DNA from: Heliopora coerulea
Taxonomy: Eukaryota > Cnidaria > Anthozoa > Scleralcyonacea > Helioporidae
Assembly: GCA_030142905.1 (NCBI GenBank)
Contig: JASJOG010000461.1
Location: 1 to 64,000, forward strand
Direction of reading: 5' to 3'
Length of the DNA: 64,000 bases
Each line of letters opens with the position of its first letter. Position 1 is the stretch's first letter. The translations under genes were made by a program, and so were the position numbers. Shown in pieces: positions 47,693 through 59,830 of the stretch. The notes below the pieces were generated by a model, which worked only from the letters and a program-made list of their open reading frames with translations, did no database searches and was not told the DNA's origin.

Positions 47693-48835
47693 GTACGTTT
47701 TTCGCTTTAATTCATGCTGTATTTCTTCATTGAAAATTCCACAGGTTTTTATTCCTTAGCAACCTCCAGCTTTTCAGGGAATCGTGTCCTGCGTTGCTAA
47801 ATTTTCCGCCCTATCAGTTTAACTTAAAAAGCGCAATTTATTAATTACTATTTTGAAGATTTAGAAAAAATGACTGAACTTATTTGTGGTTCAACTGTGT
47901 CAATACGGTTGAATAAGTAAAGATGTAACTGAAAGAATTACTGAGACTAAATGGCTAATCCTTAGACGACCAAGTTAAAGTAATAACAAACCCGTCGTGC
48001 ACAACCATACTGTAGAAAATTACCCAGTCTAAAGCTCATTTAACGCAGTAATGTATTGTGTCAGAACTAGCGGCTTACCTGTTAGTCTGATCAGGCTTAA
48101 TTTGATGACGTTCTAAGTTAAATCAATTTCATTTTCATATTTTCAAAAACTACTGATTTTTATATATTTTATTGGAACTGCTGTAAAGTTTATGATGATA
48201 CCAGATAGATGGAGAAAATTCGATCAATGACTTCAATTTACAAACTCAAAGCACTAAGCAAACGTTTGACGTTATTGCAGATGGCTTATTCACCATGCAT
48301 TTATGTACGCATATTCTGCAAAGTCTTATTGCGTAATTCATCTCATGAACTCACTAGCAAATGACAGACATTGATTAAAACAAAAGAGTCCCTTTCATGT
48401 AAAATGCGTCGATAAGAAATTTTCTAGGATTATTGGGTAAAATGTTGTTTACTTCAGTTCAGGGCTGTTGAAGAAAACGATTTCGACGATCGAGTTTGAA
48501 AATGAATTGCTATGTTTTACATAAGAATAATAAATAGAAGGGAAGCATTGATTTCAAAATTGCGGAGTCAGCAAGATCCCCGCCAAATATTTACGCCATC
48601 ACGGACGATTTGTGTACCAACGTACTAGTGCCAATCATTTAACTGAAAACGCGCCAAATGTTTGTCCTTCAGCTCGCTCAACATGGCGGTACCCAGTTGA
48701 TTTCTAACTTTTCAATGAAATTAAGGTACAATGCCTCCTTCAGTTTATTTATGATAGCTTTGGTATTCTTTGCGTCATAAGTTTTAACGTCTCGTTTATA
48801 ACCCTGTAGAGAAGATGACCAAGTCGTAAATCATA
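47693..48835. other. No gene seen
   Basis: AT-rich sequence between the transmembrane exon and the hairpins beside arm 2. A C-run lies upstream at 47228-47249. No further exon was supported. Confidence 0.4.
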
Positions 48836-48883
48836 ATGTTAGTCTTACGGGCAACCTTAAGGTTGACCATTAAGACTAACATC
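48836..48883. repeat. Hairpin-forming inverted repeat
   Basis: ATGTTAGTCTTA and its complement TAAGACTAACAT flank an inner CAACCTTAAGGTTG palindrome, giving an almost continuous 23-bp stem. Confidence 0.75.
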
Positions 48884-48967
48884 ATGGTTAAGGGCAGAAA
48901 ATCCTTATGAATCAGTAGATGGTGAGAAGATAAATTCAGAACAGCATGCTGGGCCTAGTGGAGATAC

Positions 48968-49047
48968 AAGCCCACCGCGTGAAGGCAACTCTGGCCTACC
49001 ACTAATTTATTGTGGTAGGACAGAGTTGCACTTCAGGCGGTGGGCTT
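48968..49047. repeat. Strong GC-rich hairpin near arm 2 edge
   Basis: Two arms of about 35 bp (AAGCCCACCGCGTGAAGGCA and on to GGCCTACCAC, against GTGGTAGG on to GGCGGTGGGCTT) pair with few mismatches around an 8-base AT loop. It ends about 40 bp from the inner edge of arm 2. Confidence 0.85.
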
Positions 49048-50296
49048 TGAGAAGTACGAAAGAAAAGGAGATGATGGTACACTCACACAACACTTCCCGG
49101 TAAACGTTTCGAGCCCAGTCCGCCCCTGCGCTTTTGTAATTTAAAAAAAATAGCCAGAAGTTCTTTTACTGGATTTTAAGCACGACTTTACCTAATACTT
49201 TCAAATTACCACCCATATGTCTTCTGTATCGTTGGTATCGACCTGGATAGGGCAGGGACCACCAAGTAATCTATCCCAAAGATCCCCACTTGCCTAGTTG
49301 CGTCACTACTTTATAGTCACATATGTTTTTGTAAATAACCTACACACTTAAGTCGAGATACTTTAAAATATTAATCCTAATCACACTCTGGAGATGTTTT
49401 ATTATAATTACACAGGTGATTATCAAAAATCCCGCGTGGTAATTGGCTAGCAATATACGTCATAAATCTCAATGATCACCTACAGGTGAAAATAACAGTA
49501 AAGACTCAGAAACAAGACAGTGGGTAGCTTTGAAAATATTACGGATGAGACTTTCTTTCAAATAATCGCCTGTGTAATTATACTAAAACAATTATTCACC
49601 TGTGGCTCAGTGAATATTATTGAATAGTCCCCTCGACTTCTTCTCGGAGATCATTCATCAACATTCATTTCGCTTTTGGTGAATAATTGTTAAATAAGCT
49701 GCACAAGGAAACGTCAGTGAATTAAATATTTTTATGATAATTTTCTCCACATGCTTCATTCACTATGGCGCTTTTGAAAAGTAATTGCTGTGCTTCAATA
49801 TTTCTAACTAGATTACGGTTCCCGTCTGGTATATCGACTGTTACGATAAGTTTGTTTTTGTTCATGTCGAAAACAACCGACCAATCAATTTTTATCATTC
49901 CATTGCTCGAACACACTGATGCGCAGACGTTGCGCTCTGGGATGGCTTTGAAATTGAAATTTGTTCGTAAAACTATCACTATATACGTATGAAACTATCA
50001 CTATGTGTATAACTCTATATGTAACATATAACTATATACAGTCGGATCTCCATTAAGCGGCCACCCTCGGGGAATGTTGATGTGGCTGCTTAATAGAGGT
50101 GGCCGCTCAATATAGGGATGTCAAGAGTCGAACATGGGTGTGTCGGAATTCGGTAATTTTAATCAATTTACCAGTCATTAACAAGAACACACGGTAGCTT
50201 TTAATAAAAAAACAACTAACAACAAATCATTTGTAAGTTGAGAAAACCACACGAAACAAAAATCAAAGTTCGATTCATGAATAACTATATCGTCAG

Positions 50297-52267
50297 CTAG
50301 GCTGGCTTAAAATAGTCTCCAATCTACATTTGTTGTCCCGGTGCATTGAGTTTTTAAATGCAAAGCAAGTCGTTCGTCCTCGAATTGGACGACGCAAGTT
50401 CCTCGTACCCTTGATACAACGCAAATCTGCGCAGTTCTTCAGCATGTCCAATAGCCTCTGTCAATGACTTGATTTTGGATTCTTTAAAATCCTGGTCATA
50501 TTCATCATTATTTACTGAGAGCGCCATGGGTGAAGTGGGTGAATCTTCACGGTTTTCTTCTAACAATTCATTGCGAACTATTTTCCTCCAGTTCGGGTCA
50601 GAACTATCGGTGTATCCAGCTCAAATTTCAAGATCATTTTCGGCTGAGATCCAATCTTCTGTACTACATGATTGGTGGATTCCACTCGCCAATTACTGCA
50701 GATCTTGCAATTCTTCCCCTTCAAACAGGTCATCCTTAGCAGTTAATTCGTCTGGATACAATCCACTCTTTTTGACGCATTTCTGGATTGTATCAGAGGA
50801 TATTTCGTCCAACGCTTGTCTTTCCCATTCGATTGACATCAGCAAATTGACAGACTTTACAATATCACTTGTACTGTTCTATCCGTCAATTTTACCACAC
50901 ACATATCGAAGTAATCCTTTTATGTATTTCACCTTCCAATTAGAAATGATACCAGCATCAAGTGGTTGAGTCTTGGAGGTCGTATTTTTTGGCAAAAACA
51001 CTATTTCTATATTCGAAAAGCTGTCATTTAAGTATTCCGCGTGACAAGGGGTATTATAGATGAACAACAAAATGTGCCTGTTACTTCGTTTTAATCGTTG
51101 ATTGAGTTTCGACAAAACTTCCTTCATGACGCCAGCATTCATCCAGGCTTTGTTGTTTGGAAAGTAACTGAACTTACACTGACGTTTTTTGTCCTTCAAA
51201 TTCTTAAAGCACCCCGGCTTTTCAGATTTTCCAATTACAATAGGACCTTCCTTTCCCCCAATGGCATTAACAAAAAATGCCCATGTATTACGCTGCTTAG
51301 CTTTTTTGCCACCACTACATCTTTTCCCGCTTTCACCAAGGCTCTTTTCGGGAAGACCGTGCCAAAAGCACCCAGTTTCGTCCATGTTCCAAATGTCTTC
51401 TTTCTTCCATCCTCTGGTAGTTTCTCGCGCCTTCTCACTCCAGCTTTCCACTGTTTCTGGTCTAACATCGTTTTCTTCTCCTGTAACTATCATACTGCAT
51501 ACGTTATGCTGTTTCTAGAAATTTTCCAGCCAGCCATTTGATGCGGTAAAACCTTTGATTTGCAATCTTTCTGCGATTATTAGGGCCTCTTCTTGAAGCA
51601 TTGTTCCTGATATTGGTATGTTCGACTTTCTACACATTTTGTACCATTCCCACACTGCTTCCTTTACATCGGTGTACATGTAATTGGCTGTGCGTCGTCG
51701 CTTTTGCTGACTTCTTTCATCACTGCTTCAGTAGCGTCGCCAGGGAGGGGACTGGGGGGAATCGTCCCCTCCAGTTCTCCTTAATATCACTTTTGAGATT
51801 CTCACAAATCCGTTGGAAAAAAGGAGGGATGGGGGGTTCGCTATGATTTTGAATGTTCGTGTAACATCACCTGAAAGGTGAACAGGCTTTAAAAACATGA
51901 ATGTCCGCTGAGGAAAATAACTCGCAATAACCACGCTTGTAATCAATGCTTATAATGGATTTAACATAAAGTATTAACAATTTTAATAAGTTATAGTCAT
52001 GACGTCATCATTTTGTCTCCCTCACCTTTCTAGGTCTGGCGACGCAACAGCACTGGGGTGTTGTTCAGCATAGTTGATAACGGCAACTTTTCCAGACAGG
52101 TCAAGGCAATTACACTTGGTCTTTAAGTCTGAACCATGACTGGCACTGAACGAATCGTTCTTTTGTTTTCTTTTGATGCCTTTATTTTCTTTAGGTGTAA
52201 TATTCATGGATTCATCATGTGCATTTTTTCGAGTAAATATGGTATGAATAATAAAAGAATAAAACAT
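50297..52267 (-). pseudogene. Tigger/pogo transposase, arm 2 copy
   Basis: Second copy of the transposase at 31383-33156, in inverse orientation. From the ATG at 52267 the first 70 or so residues match arm 1, then an unrelated insert (51729-52050) replaces about 95 bp covering the helix-turn-helix. The central catalytic part (50879-51493) is open and keeps D-E-T-G and the T-Q-P-L-D-A-G aspartate without the arm 1 duplication, but the second catalytic Asp (F-I-D-N-T in arm 1) reads Tyr (F-I-Y-N-T). Stops are at 51515-51517, 50879-50881 and 50324-50326, the last inside the terminal Q-M-x-I-G-D-Y-F motif. Terminus at 50039 with TA outside. Each arm thus has different disabling changes, and neither is functional. 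Confidence 0.85.
51729..52050. mobile_element. MITE-like insert in arm 2 Tigger
   Basis: Ends CAGTAGCGTCGCCAG and CTGGCGACGCAACAG are imperfect inverted repeats. The flanks (CACTGCTT and CACTGGGG) match in only five of eight bases, and about 95 bp of transposase sequence present in arm 1 is missing at the site, so this was not a simple insertion. Confidence 0.6.
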
Positions 52268-53076
52268 AAAACAGCTACGGTATTATATATATATATGTAT
52301 GAAAATTATGAATAGAAATAATTGTGAAATAAGAATCGCTGGGGCGAAGAGCAGCACCAAAGAATAAACTTAGTGATAGTATGGTTTTCTTAAAAGAAAG
52401 GAATATTGTGCTAGACCTCGCGTAGAGTTATTTTCGTCATCTTAGGTACCAATAATAACAATAATCTCTAGGCTGCATGTTAATAGACTTGAAGATTTAC
52501 TTTCACTTAATATAGACTCCATTTGTGTAAACCATCGTCGATTTCTTGGCAATTACTCAAAGATTTTATTGTGGCTTTTATCGAACATGCTCGAATTCAC
52601 TTGCGATTTTCTGAAGAAATCTAACCTAAAACTTCTTTCAGGCAACATCAAACAGGCTTTCTTCATCACTTCTCTTGGGGAAAACCATGTAAAGGCAAAA
52701 AGGGAAAACCGACAAATAAAACACAAGTAGTTTCCAGCTGTGCATCGGTCAGTGGAACATTAATGACTTTTACCAGCGTACATATGAAAGAAAAACTGAC
52801 CACAGATTTGCAAACAAATGGGAGAGGCAAGCATGTCAACAGTCGTTACTCTATGGCCACATCTCTTCCAGTTTAAATCTGGGAAAAGATAATGTATCCA
52901 CAGAATTACCAATTCTGCAGTGCTTGTCCTCTTCCATTATAGTAACATTCTGTAGTCGATTTTGTTTAACAGTTAAAGAAATAAAATTACGTTCAGAATA
53001 GTTTGTGTTTATCTCAAGCAGGTAAAAAGTTAAAACCGGGAATAATCGACTAGATAATCTGTTGTATTTTCTTTAG

Positions 53077-53176
53077 ACGTCATGTCGAATTGTTCAAACG
53101 AAACAAGTTCAGATGACAGTTGAGGATGCTAAACATGTATTCGGTGATCAGTTTGAGAAAGAAACCTGTCGTCAAG
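53077..53176 (+). other. Candidate 100-bp exon, unrecognised (arm 2 copy)
   Basis: Same unit as 30474-30573, with TTTTCTTTAG before and GGTACC after. Length and frame are kept; differences are single substitutions. The following open frame (53120-53398) corresponds to the arm 1 sequence at about 30240-30520. Confidence 0.38.
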
Positions 53177-53973
53177 GTACCAACTGAACAAGCGCATTTC
53201 CTCAGCCCCCTTCATCAATTTATTGGGGCTATGGCCAAAGAATTATTAGCCATAGAATGCGAGCTCCAATGTGTTGCCACAGATCAAAATGAAACAACCC
53301 GCATAGGGGTCGTTGTTTGCCCCGATAAATCTGCCACTTTGTGCGAAAGGAACTTTCCTCCAGGACTATTTCCACAGAAAAACAAACTGTTCTATTAAGT
53401 AATGGTGATAATTTCTTTCTCTTTTGGGTGGTACTGTAACGTATCGAAGAAAATACATTTATGAAACTGAAAGGGCTATTTTTTTACTTCAAAGGAAAAC
53501 AATTATAACAGTTGAGCCTAATTTTCAAACTGCATCGTGCAGTAGTCAATCACCACAGGTCAATCCAATACAGCGGTTTGTAAGTGCAAAAGAGTTCAAT
53601 TTGCCCCTGTCGCATGACCGTACACGCATTCCATGTCTAATAATGCTATGGCTGTGGCCGTTTTCATAAATCATTTGCGTCATAATCAAGGAAAAATAAC
53701 TAACAATACTATAATCATAAAAACATATATTTGACCAACTTCCAGAATCACTGTAGCCCAAACCTAGCTCGTCTTCTCTCGTTATTTCGATGCCAACTGT
53801 TGGTCTCATTACGTTTCCATGAATACCGTGGCTTATACGTCATTCAAATATTAAACACTATCGCTTTTTTTCAATCCACGTTTTAGTTTACATCAGACCG
53901 GTTTGAAAAATTAGCTCGGACCGGTCTCACTCATTTGGGGTGGTGGACCAACACAAATGAGTTCTGACCGATT

Positions 53974-54570
53974 TGAACTCAGTACGAAATCTTGAAAACG
54001 CAAAATCTCTCCAGACCAATCATTGATGTGGCAAAAAGTAAGAAAAGCATTGTCAATGAGAACGAAAACTCCAAATGTGGTCTGAAATATTTGCCAGAAT
54101 ATGACTTTAGTTTCATTCCGCTCTCAGATATAGACACTTCAGACAATTTTCACTTTGGTAACTGTCTGAATTCGTACCGGTCTTGTGTAACTAACCCCTT
54201 AGATTTTCATGGAAAAGTGGGTTCTTGGTCATGGTTCAATTTAAAATTCCTTTTTTAGGCGCTGTTATGGGCTTGGGGATCATTTGAGATGACAGCGTAA
54301 AAATTTGTAACGACATCTTGGACACAATGTTAGATGGGAAGGACAGAAGTGAACTTGTCTTCACATCAGCTAGTAAAGACACATCAGCCAAAAACATTGA
54401 CGACTTTCATAATTTTGTGGACATCACTATGTCATGAAATATTTGAGTGGCACATCAACTTTTTAAGAAAAGACATGATTTGCCAAGTAGGTCACGTACA
54501 AATGAAACATGAAGAAATCCGAATAAATTCATCTTATCAGCAACTTGGATCCGATACTGTAACAAAATGA
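53974..54570 (+). pseudogene. Unrecognised coding-like region, arm 2 copy
   Basis: Counterpart of 28516-29113. The block L-K-Y-L-P-E-Y-D-F-S-F-I-P-L-S-D is unchanged, while the flanking part has several replacements. The second piece has lost its frame relative to arm 1 (a stop near 54286), so this copy is more decayed. Confidence 0.35.
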
Positions 54571-55452
54571 AATCAAGCAGATGTTAAATGTATTTAACAT
54601 GTCGACTCACCAAAGTCATTGTTAAAATACTGATAACTTATTTACCAAGTGTGAGTTCTGTACTGGAAAGTATTTGTCTGAGGTTTTTGTACGGACCGAG
54701 CGACGAAGGAGCGAGGTCTGTGCAAAAAAAACCGAGGGCAAGTAGTTTCCCGCACAGACCGAACAAATTAAGTTAATAAGGAATTTATTATATGGCTTTT
54801 GGTTCTTTTTTTTCATCGCTTTTAACAAAGTTTTGTGTTCGTGAGTTAGCAGCTTAGGTTTGTTTGCTTGTTTTTACCTATTTCTTCGTGGTTTTTTGCA
54901 TCTGTTCATCAACTTTTCTGCTTGAAATTATCGTTGAGAACATTTAACTACTGTTTTCGTAGTTTGTTTTTATAAATCTTTTTTAAAACTTACTGGAATC
55001 TGGCTTCTTTTTCTTCAAACCAGCTTGAAAATTTCCCTGCGAAAACTAGCTGGTCTGTACGAAAAACTTATGGCACGGCTAGACAGCCAATCACCGTGCA
55101 TGATTTTGCGTAGAGACCGGATAGCGAGCTCAGCCATATAATAATGTACAGTCAGTAGAGATATAATGATGACTTTGATTTGAATCGAGACGAAAGCAAT
55201 GGCAAAACTAAGCATAGCATTGGGACATGCAGTCCAAATTTAAAATTACTTGAGCACAGCAAAAAATCATGCTATTCAAACTTAAAATGATCTACGATAT
55301 TCAGGTCTCAAGCCATATACATCCACTCAGCCAGTGGTTGCCATATAAAATTGCAGCTGTTAGTCGTCAATGTAGTGGTTATGGTAACTATGATTAGAAG
55401 TTGCAACAAAATGTTAACGGATATGCTTTGGTTGATACCTAAATATCGTTCA

Positions 55453-55844
55453 AAATTCCATATCATATCGGTGGTGAGTTGGGATGGTGAAACCGTAAGT
55501 GGTGAATAAAAGGAATGGTAACTCGATTGCTTGTGCAAGTCATTAAAACTTAGCGGAGAATTTATTCAGGAAACGTGTTCTGCTACGTTTACGACACAGT
55601 AGCACCTCCGACGGGAACGTAGAAGCGAAAATAGTCAGTCGATGAAGAAACTGCTAACAGAGTTAAACGCGAAACTTTAGGCACTCAACTTTCGAATCGG
55701 TAAAACTACTGAAATCTTGGAGAAGAATGACCGATTGACCGCACAACGACACAAGACGTCACTGGTGGGCCTGACGGGAGCGATCAACACGCTGAAGGAA
55801 ACGATAGAGGAGAAGAAATTTACAAAAGGAGAAACAAAAGGAGA
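55453..55844. other. Mixed sequence between arm 2 and the Penelope fragments
   Basis: A plus-strand frame near 55717-55860 has a charged helix (T-L-K-E-T-I-E-E-K-K-F-T-K-G-E) of the kind seen in retroelement gag regions, but it is too short to assign. Confidence 0.3.
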
Positions 55845-56800
55845 AACGTGTGTAAGTGGTGGGCTACTTGGCCCACATACAATGGGTTACAGCATCGACA
55901 CGAGAAAGAATAAACTACATGCCTCAGACCCTTGGAAAGTCTGTCTTTGAAAGGTAAAAAATGTGAAAGGCGTTTGGTGGGTCGGAAGACAGTGCTAATG
56001 TCCATGTGTGAAAAGGCGGAAGAATAAAGTTTATGGATTTGTACGCTGATTTGGGGAGCGTGGAGACCAGTAAATAGTAATCCAAAATAAATTATCTTTT
56101 TAGGAACAGTTGCAGTTTTAGGGGATGGTTTGAAAGTTTAATCTTAAAATAGTTGGACGCATTTATCCCAAAGATGTGTAGGATAGCTGTTAAGCTCAAT
56201 GATAGTTCGGAATTTTTCGACTTCTAGATGAAAATTTTCGTAAGTTGAGCAGATTTTAGAAAACCGGTCAAAAAGTATCAGAATTAAATCTTTTTTTTTA
56301 CTTTAACGGGATAAAACTATGAAAGTTGGTAAAAAGTCCTGTATAAATGTTGGTTTTTGATAGACAGATGTAGAGAATGACGAGTTGCTGCGTTTGATTT
56401 GGATATCTAAAAAGGAAAGTGCCATGTTGGGTGTTTCGATTTCAGTGGTAAATTTTACGTTTGCATGCTGTCGGTTTAAAAAAAACTGAGAAATAAATTA
56501 ATATGTTCTGGTGAGCGAAATAACAAAAAATCATACCTGCGATAGTAAATTGGTTCGAAACTGCAGAGGCAATTTTCTAGCCATGTATTTTCATGGAATG
56601 AAAGAAACGTATTAGCCAAATAAGGGCCAAGGGGCGCACCCATGGAAACATCATCAATGTGTGCGAAAAGAGATCCACTAAAAATACAGGAAATTTTTTA
56701 CAACATAACGTAAAAGTTTGGAAAATTGGTCTCGTGAAAAGTTGTGAAAGTGAATGGAATTACGAAATAAGCGGTTGGTGATGATATCGATGGTTTAGAG
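55845..56800 (-). pseudogene. Penelope-like element fragment (minus copy)
   Basis: Minus-strand sequence collinear with the plus copy at 56830-58160. It contains V-S-M-G-A-P-L-G-P-Y-L-A-N, N-T-F-L-S-F-H-E-N-T-W-L and, near the end, F-S-C-R-C-C-N-P-L-Y-V-G-Q, the start of the GIY-YIG endonuclease. Around the catalytic site the Y-V-D-D aspartates have been lost by a short deletion (reads R-R-Y-D-F). It breaks off inside the GIY-YIG domain near 55845. It begins at the middle of the RT domain, exactly where the plus-strand copy's mirrored sequence starts. Confidence 0.78.
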
Positions 56801-56829
56801 CCAGAAGGAAAAAGATTTTGACAAACGCT

Positions 56830-58430
56830 TTGTAGCTGTCGAGCTGGTATTCTCTATGAACTACCTAAAACACACAAGCCTGACGTTCCTCTTGGACCAA
56901 TACTTTCTTCGATCAGCACGATGTCTTATAAGACAGCTAAATTTATCGTGCTTATCCTTAGACCCATAAGGTAAGCGACTTGTATGGTAAGCGACACATT
57001 TTCTTTTGTTAAGGAACTGATTAATTCAAACTTTTCTTCTGACAATCTCATCATGGCCAGTTTTGATATTAAGTATCTGTTCACGAACATCCCGCCAGAC
57101 GAAACCGTCGATAACATCACCATCCGCTTATTTCGTAACGCCATCCATTTTCACAACTTTTACCTAGACCAATTTACCAAACTTTTACGTTATCCTGTAA
57201 AAATTTGCTACTTTTGGGTGTTTCCATGGGTTTACCCCTTGGCCCTTATTTGACTAATATTTTTCTTTCATTCCACGAAAATACATGGCTACAAAATTGC
57301 ATTCGTAGTTTCAAACCAACTTACTATCGTAGGTATGTCGATGACTGCTTTTTTGTTATTCCTTTCAGTCAAACATATTAATTTTTTTCTCAATTTTTTA
57401 AACCAACAACGTGCCAACATAAAATTTACCTCTGAATGCGAAACACCCAACAAGACACTTTCCTTTCTAGATATCCAAATCAAACGTAACAACTGGTCAT
57501 TCTCTACTTCTGCTTATCAAAAACCAACATTTCCAGGACTTTTCACCGACTTTCACAGTTTTATGCCGTGAAAGTATAAAAAAGGTTTAATTCAGACACA
57601 TATTGACCGGTTTTTTAAAAGTCTGCTCAACTTACGAAAATTTTCATTTTTTAGCTTAACGGCTATCCTACTAATTTTTTGGATAAATACGTTCAATTAT
57701 TTTTAGACAAAACTTTCAAACTCACTCCTGGAACCGTAACCGTTCCTAAAAAGATAATTTATTTCGGATTACCATTTACTGGTCTCCACTCTCTCCAAAT
57801 CCGCGTGCAAATCCATAAACTTTATTCTTCCGCCTTTTCACACATCGACATTAGCACCGTCTCCCGACTCACCAAATGCTTTTCACAGTTTTTCCCTTTC
57901 AAAGAGAGATTCCCGAGGGTCTGAGATCTCATGTAGTTTATTCTTTCTCGTGTCAATGCTGTAATGCATTGTATGTGGGCCAAACAGCCCGCCACTTACT
58001 CACAAGAGTCTCTGATCACTTGGGAATCTCTTCTTTGACGGAGAAGAAACGTGTTAATCCTTCGCCTTCAAACATCCTTTCCCATCTTTGCGTCCATAAA
58101 CGACTTTCAGATTCTTTCATTGTGGTCCTCCCCTTCTCCTCATCCGTGAAAGTTTACTAATTCGTAAACTTAGCCCTTCACTAAACACCAACCTTAGTTT
58201 TATTTTCTTGTTTCTATTTTAATTGTACATTCCTTGATATCGACATCCTTAATTTATTACTCACAATGTGTCGCTACATTTCCTTCTCTTACTTGCGTCA
58301 TTAATTAACTCTACAGCTTGTAAAATAACCCCTCCTGTCACTTATAGCTCATATGTAAATTAACTCCTCGTCACTGATAATGTCGGGTATCGCGACGAAA
58401 TGTTAGTTGCTTCTTCAATAGATTATGCTT
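56830..58430 (+). pseudogene. Penelope-like element fragment with RT and GIY-YIG (plus copy)
   Basis: This is a retroelement that copies RNA at a nick with a reverse transcriptase related to telomerase, and cuts with a GIY-YIG nuclease. In order the plus strand shows L-Y-E-L-P-K-T-H-K-P and P-I-L-S-S-I-S-T (finger region, 56850-56920), M-A-S-F-D-I-K-Y-L-F-T-N-I-P (first catalytic Asp, about 57054-57095), a damaged M-G-x-P-L-G-P block near 57225, the catalytic Y-Y-R-R-Y-V-D-D (57323-57346), S-F-L-D-I-Q-I-K-R and, at 57950-58020, S-C-Q-C-C-N-A-L-Y-V-G-Q-T-A-R-H-L of the GIY-YIG domain. Frame changes and stops occur throughout. The sequence to about 58430 (CGCGACGAAATGTTAG) looks like its 3' end. 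Confidence 0.83.
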
Positions 58431-59619
58431 TAAATTATCAATTGTTTTGACTTTATTGCACGTTATATGCTGGGTATTAGTATTCATTGTTCGCCTGAGA
58501 TTCCCGCCTGGACTTTCCGTTGCCACGAATTAAGGTGGTAGTTAACTCTAAATGATCCAAAACATTGTAACTGCTCTAGTTTTACAACAATTTAATTAAT
58601 TACCACGAAAGTTTGCAAAAAACTGGTACTAGTTATTACACTAGTTTTGAACTGCACAGAAGTACTTTGGCTCAAACTTTACGATTGCCATAGTAATAAC
58701 CAATAAATACCTTATAAACAAGAGTTTGTGGAAGCAAAATGTCAAAAGCAAAAATTGATCAAGTCCAAACTTGGTGAAGATAGTTCACTTGGCATGGGGC
58801 GTGCAACAAGTAGACAGATTTTTATTTCCTCATAATCTGTTGTCTGAACTGAAAATATTCACTTTTTCTATGGTAACAAAAGAACTAATGCAAATTTTAA
58901 AGAACTGTCTACTTATTGCATAAAAGACATACCAGCTGTCGAAAAATGATAGCAATCCATCAAATTCCCTTCAAACTGGACTTTGCACGAATTTAGGCCA
59001 GGATAATTCCTTCATTTTGAGAAAATCAAGCTTAGACATTGACAAATGTTTCCAACTCATTTGCTGCTATGTTAAGCATGTAAAATTGAGATGCAAAGTT
59101 AACTATGCTTACAAGTATTTACAGTAAGACAAATATATTCGAATTCGATATGAACCTTCCACTATTTTAATAGATCAAGGAACTTATACTAAGTCTAACT
59201 CGGGGTCAGAACCAAAATGCCAAACATAGCGTAAGTGAGAGACTTTCCGACATATCTCAATGATAAACCCATCTAAATTTTTTTAAAAATAATTTGAACA
59301 AGCTATGCTAAACTTAAAGTCTCCATCGGTTCTCTGATACGACCTCCACCGAATAACGCCTCCAAAATATGGCGTTGTCTCGACTTCTCGGTTCTTTGAA
59401 AAACCATGGGCAAATCGACTGTCACTTGGACTTTGTGCGCAACGAAACTTTAGAGATTAGTAAGATTTCCCTAATTATGCCTTTTGTACGAGTTATTCCT
59501 AGCCTTCGATTTTCATACGTAGGTTACGATTTTGGCCTAGTTCGTTCGTCGCATCGATTCTGTCAGTTGCTTTTTTCTCCATCTCATTTTTTCAATGTAT
59601 TTTTTTCTTGCTAGATTGG
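58431..59619. other. No gene seen
   Basis: AT-rich sequence without recognised exons or repeats. Confidence 0.45.
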
Positions 59620-59830
59620 TACAATAGAACCTGAGTTTCACAACACCCCGTTTTACGACCACCTGTCTTATATGACCAGTTTTTCTGGCACGGACAATTT
59701 GTAGTTAAAATATACATGTCGTAAGCGACCACCTGTCAAACGCGACCAGCGACCAATTTTTAGCGGTCAAAATTAGAAATTTTACCTGTCACGAGCGACC
59801 ACTGCAAATTAAAATTGCTGACCGCTCCAC
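59620..59830. mobile_element. Possible Tigger-like terminus
   Basis: GCGACCACCTGTC-type blocks recur three to four times in 200 bp (TTACGACCACCTGTC, AAGCGACCACCTGTC, GAGCGACCACTG), as in the subterminal regions of pogo/Tigger elements. I found no opposite end. Confidence 0.33.

Larger units (their letters stand above)
49088..55452 (-). repeat. Arm 2 of the large inverted duplication
   Basis: Inverted copy of 27642-34392. It has the truncated version of the TIR element at each edge, lacks the mariner (one TA at about 53726) and carries its own insert at 51729-52050. It holds the second Tigger copy on the minus strand and the second copies of the unrecognised exon-like pieces on the plus strand. 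Confidence 0.9.
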
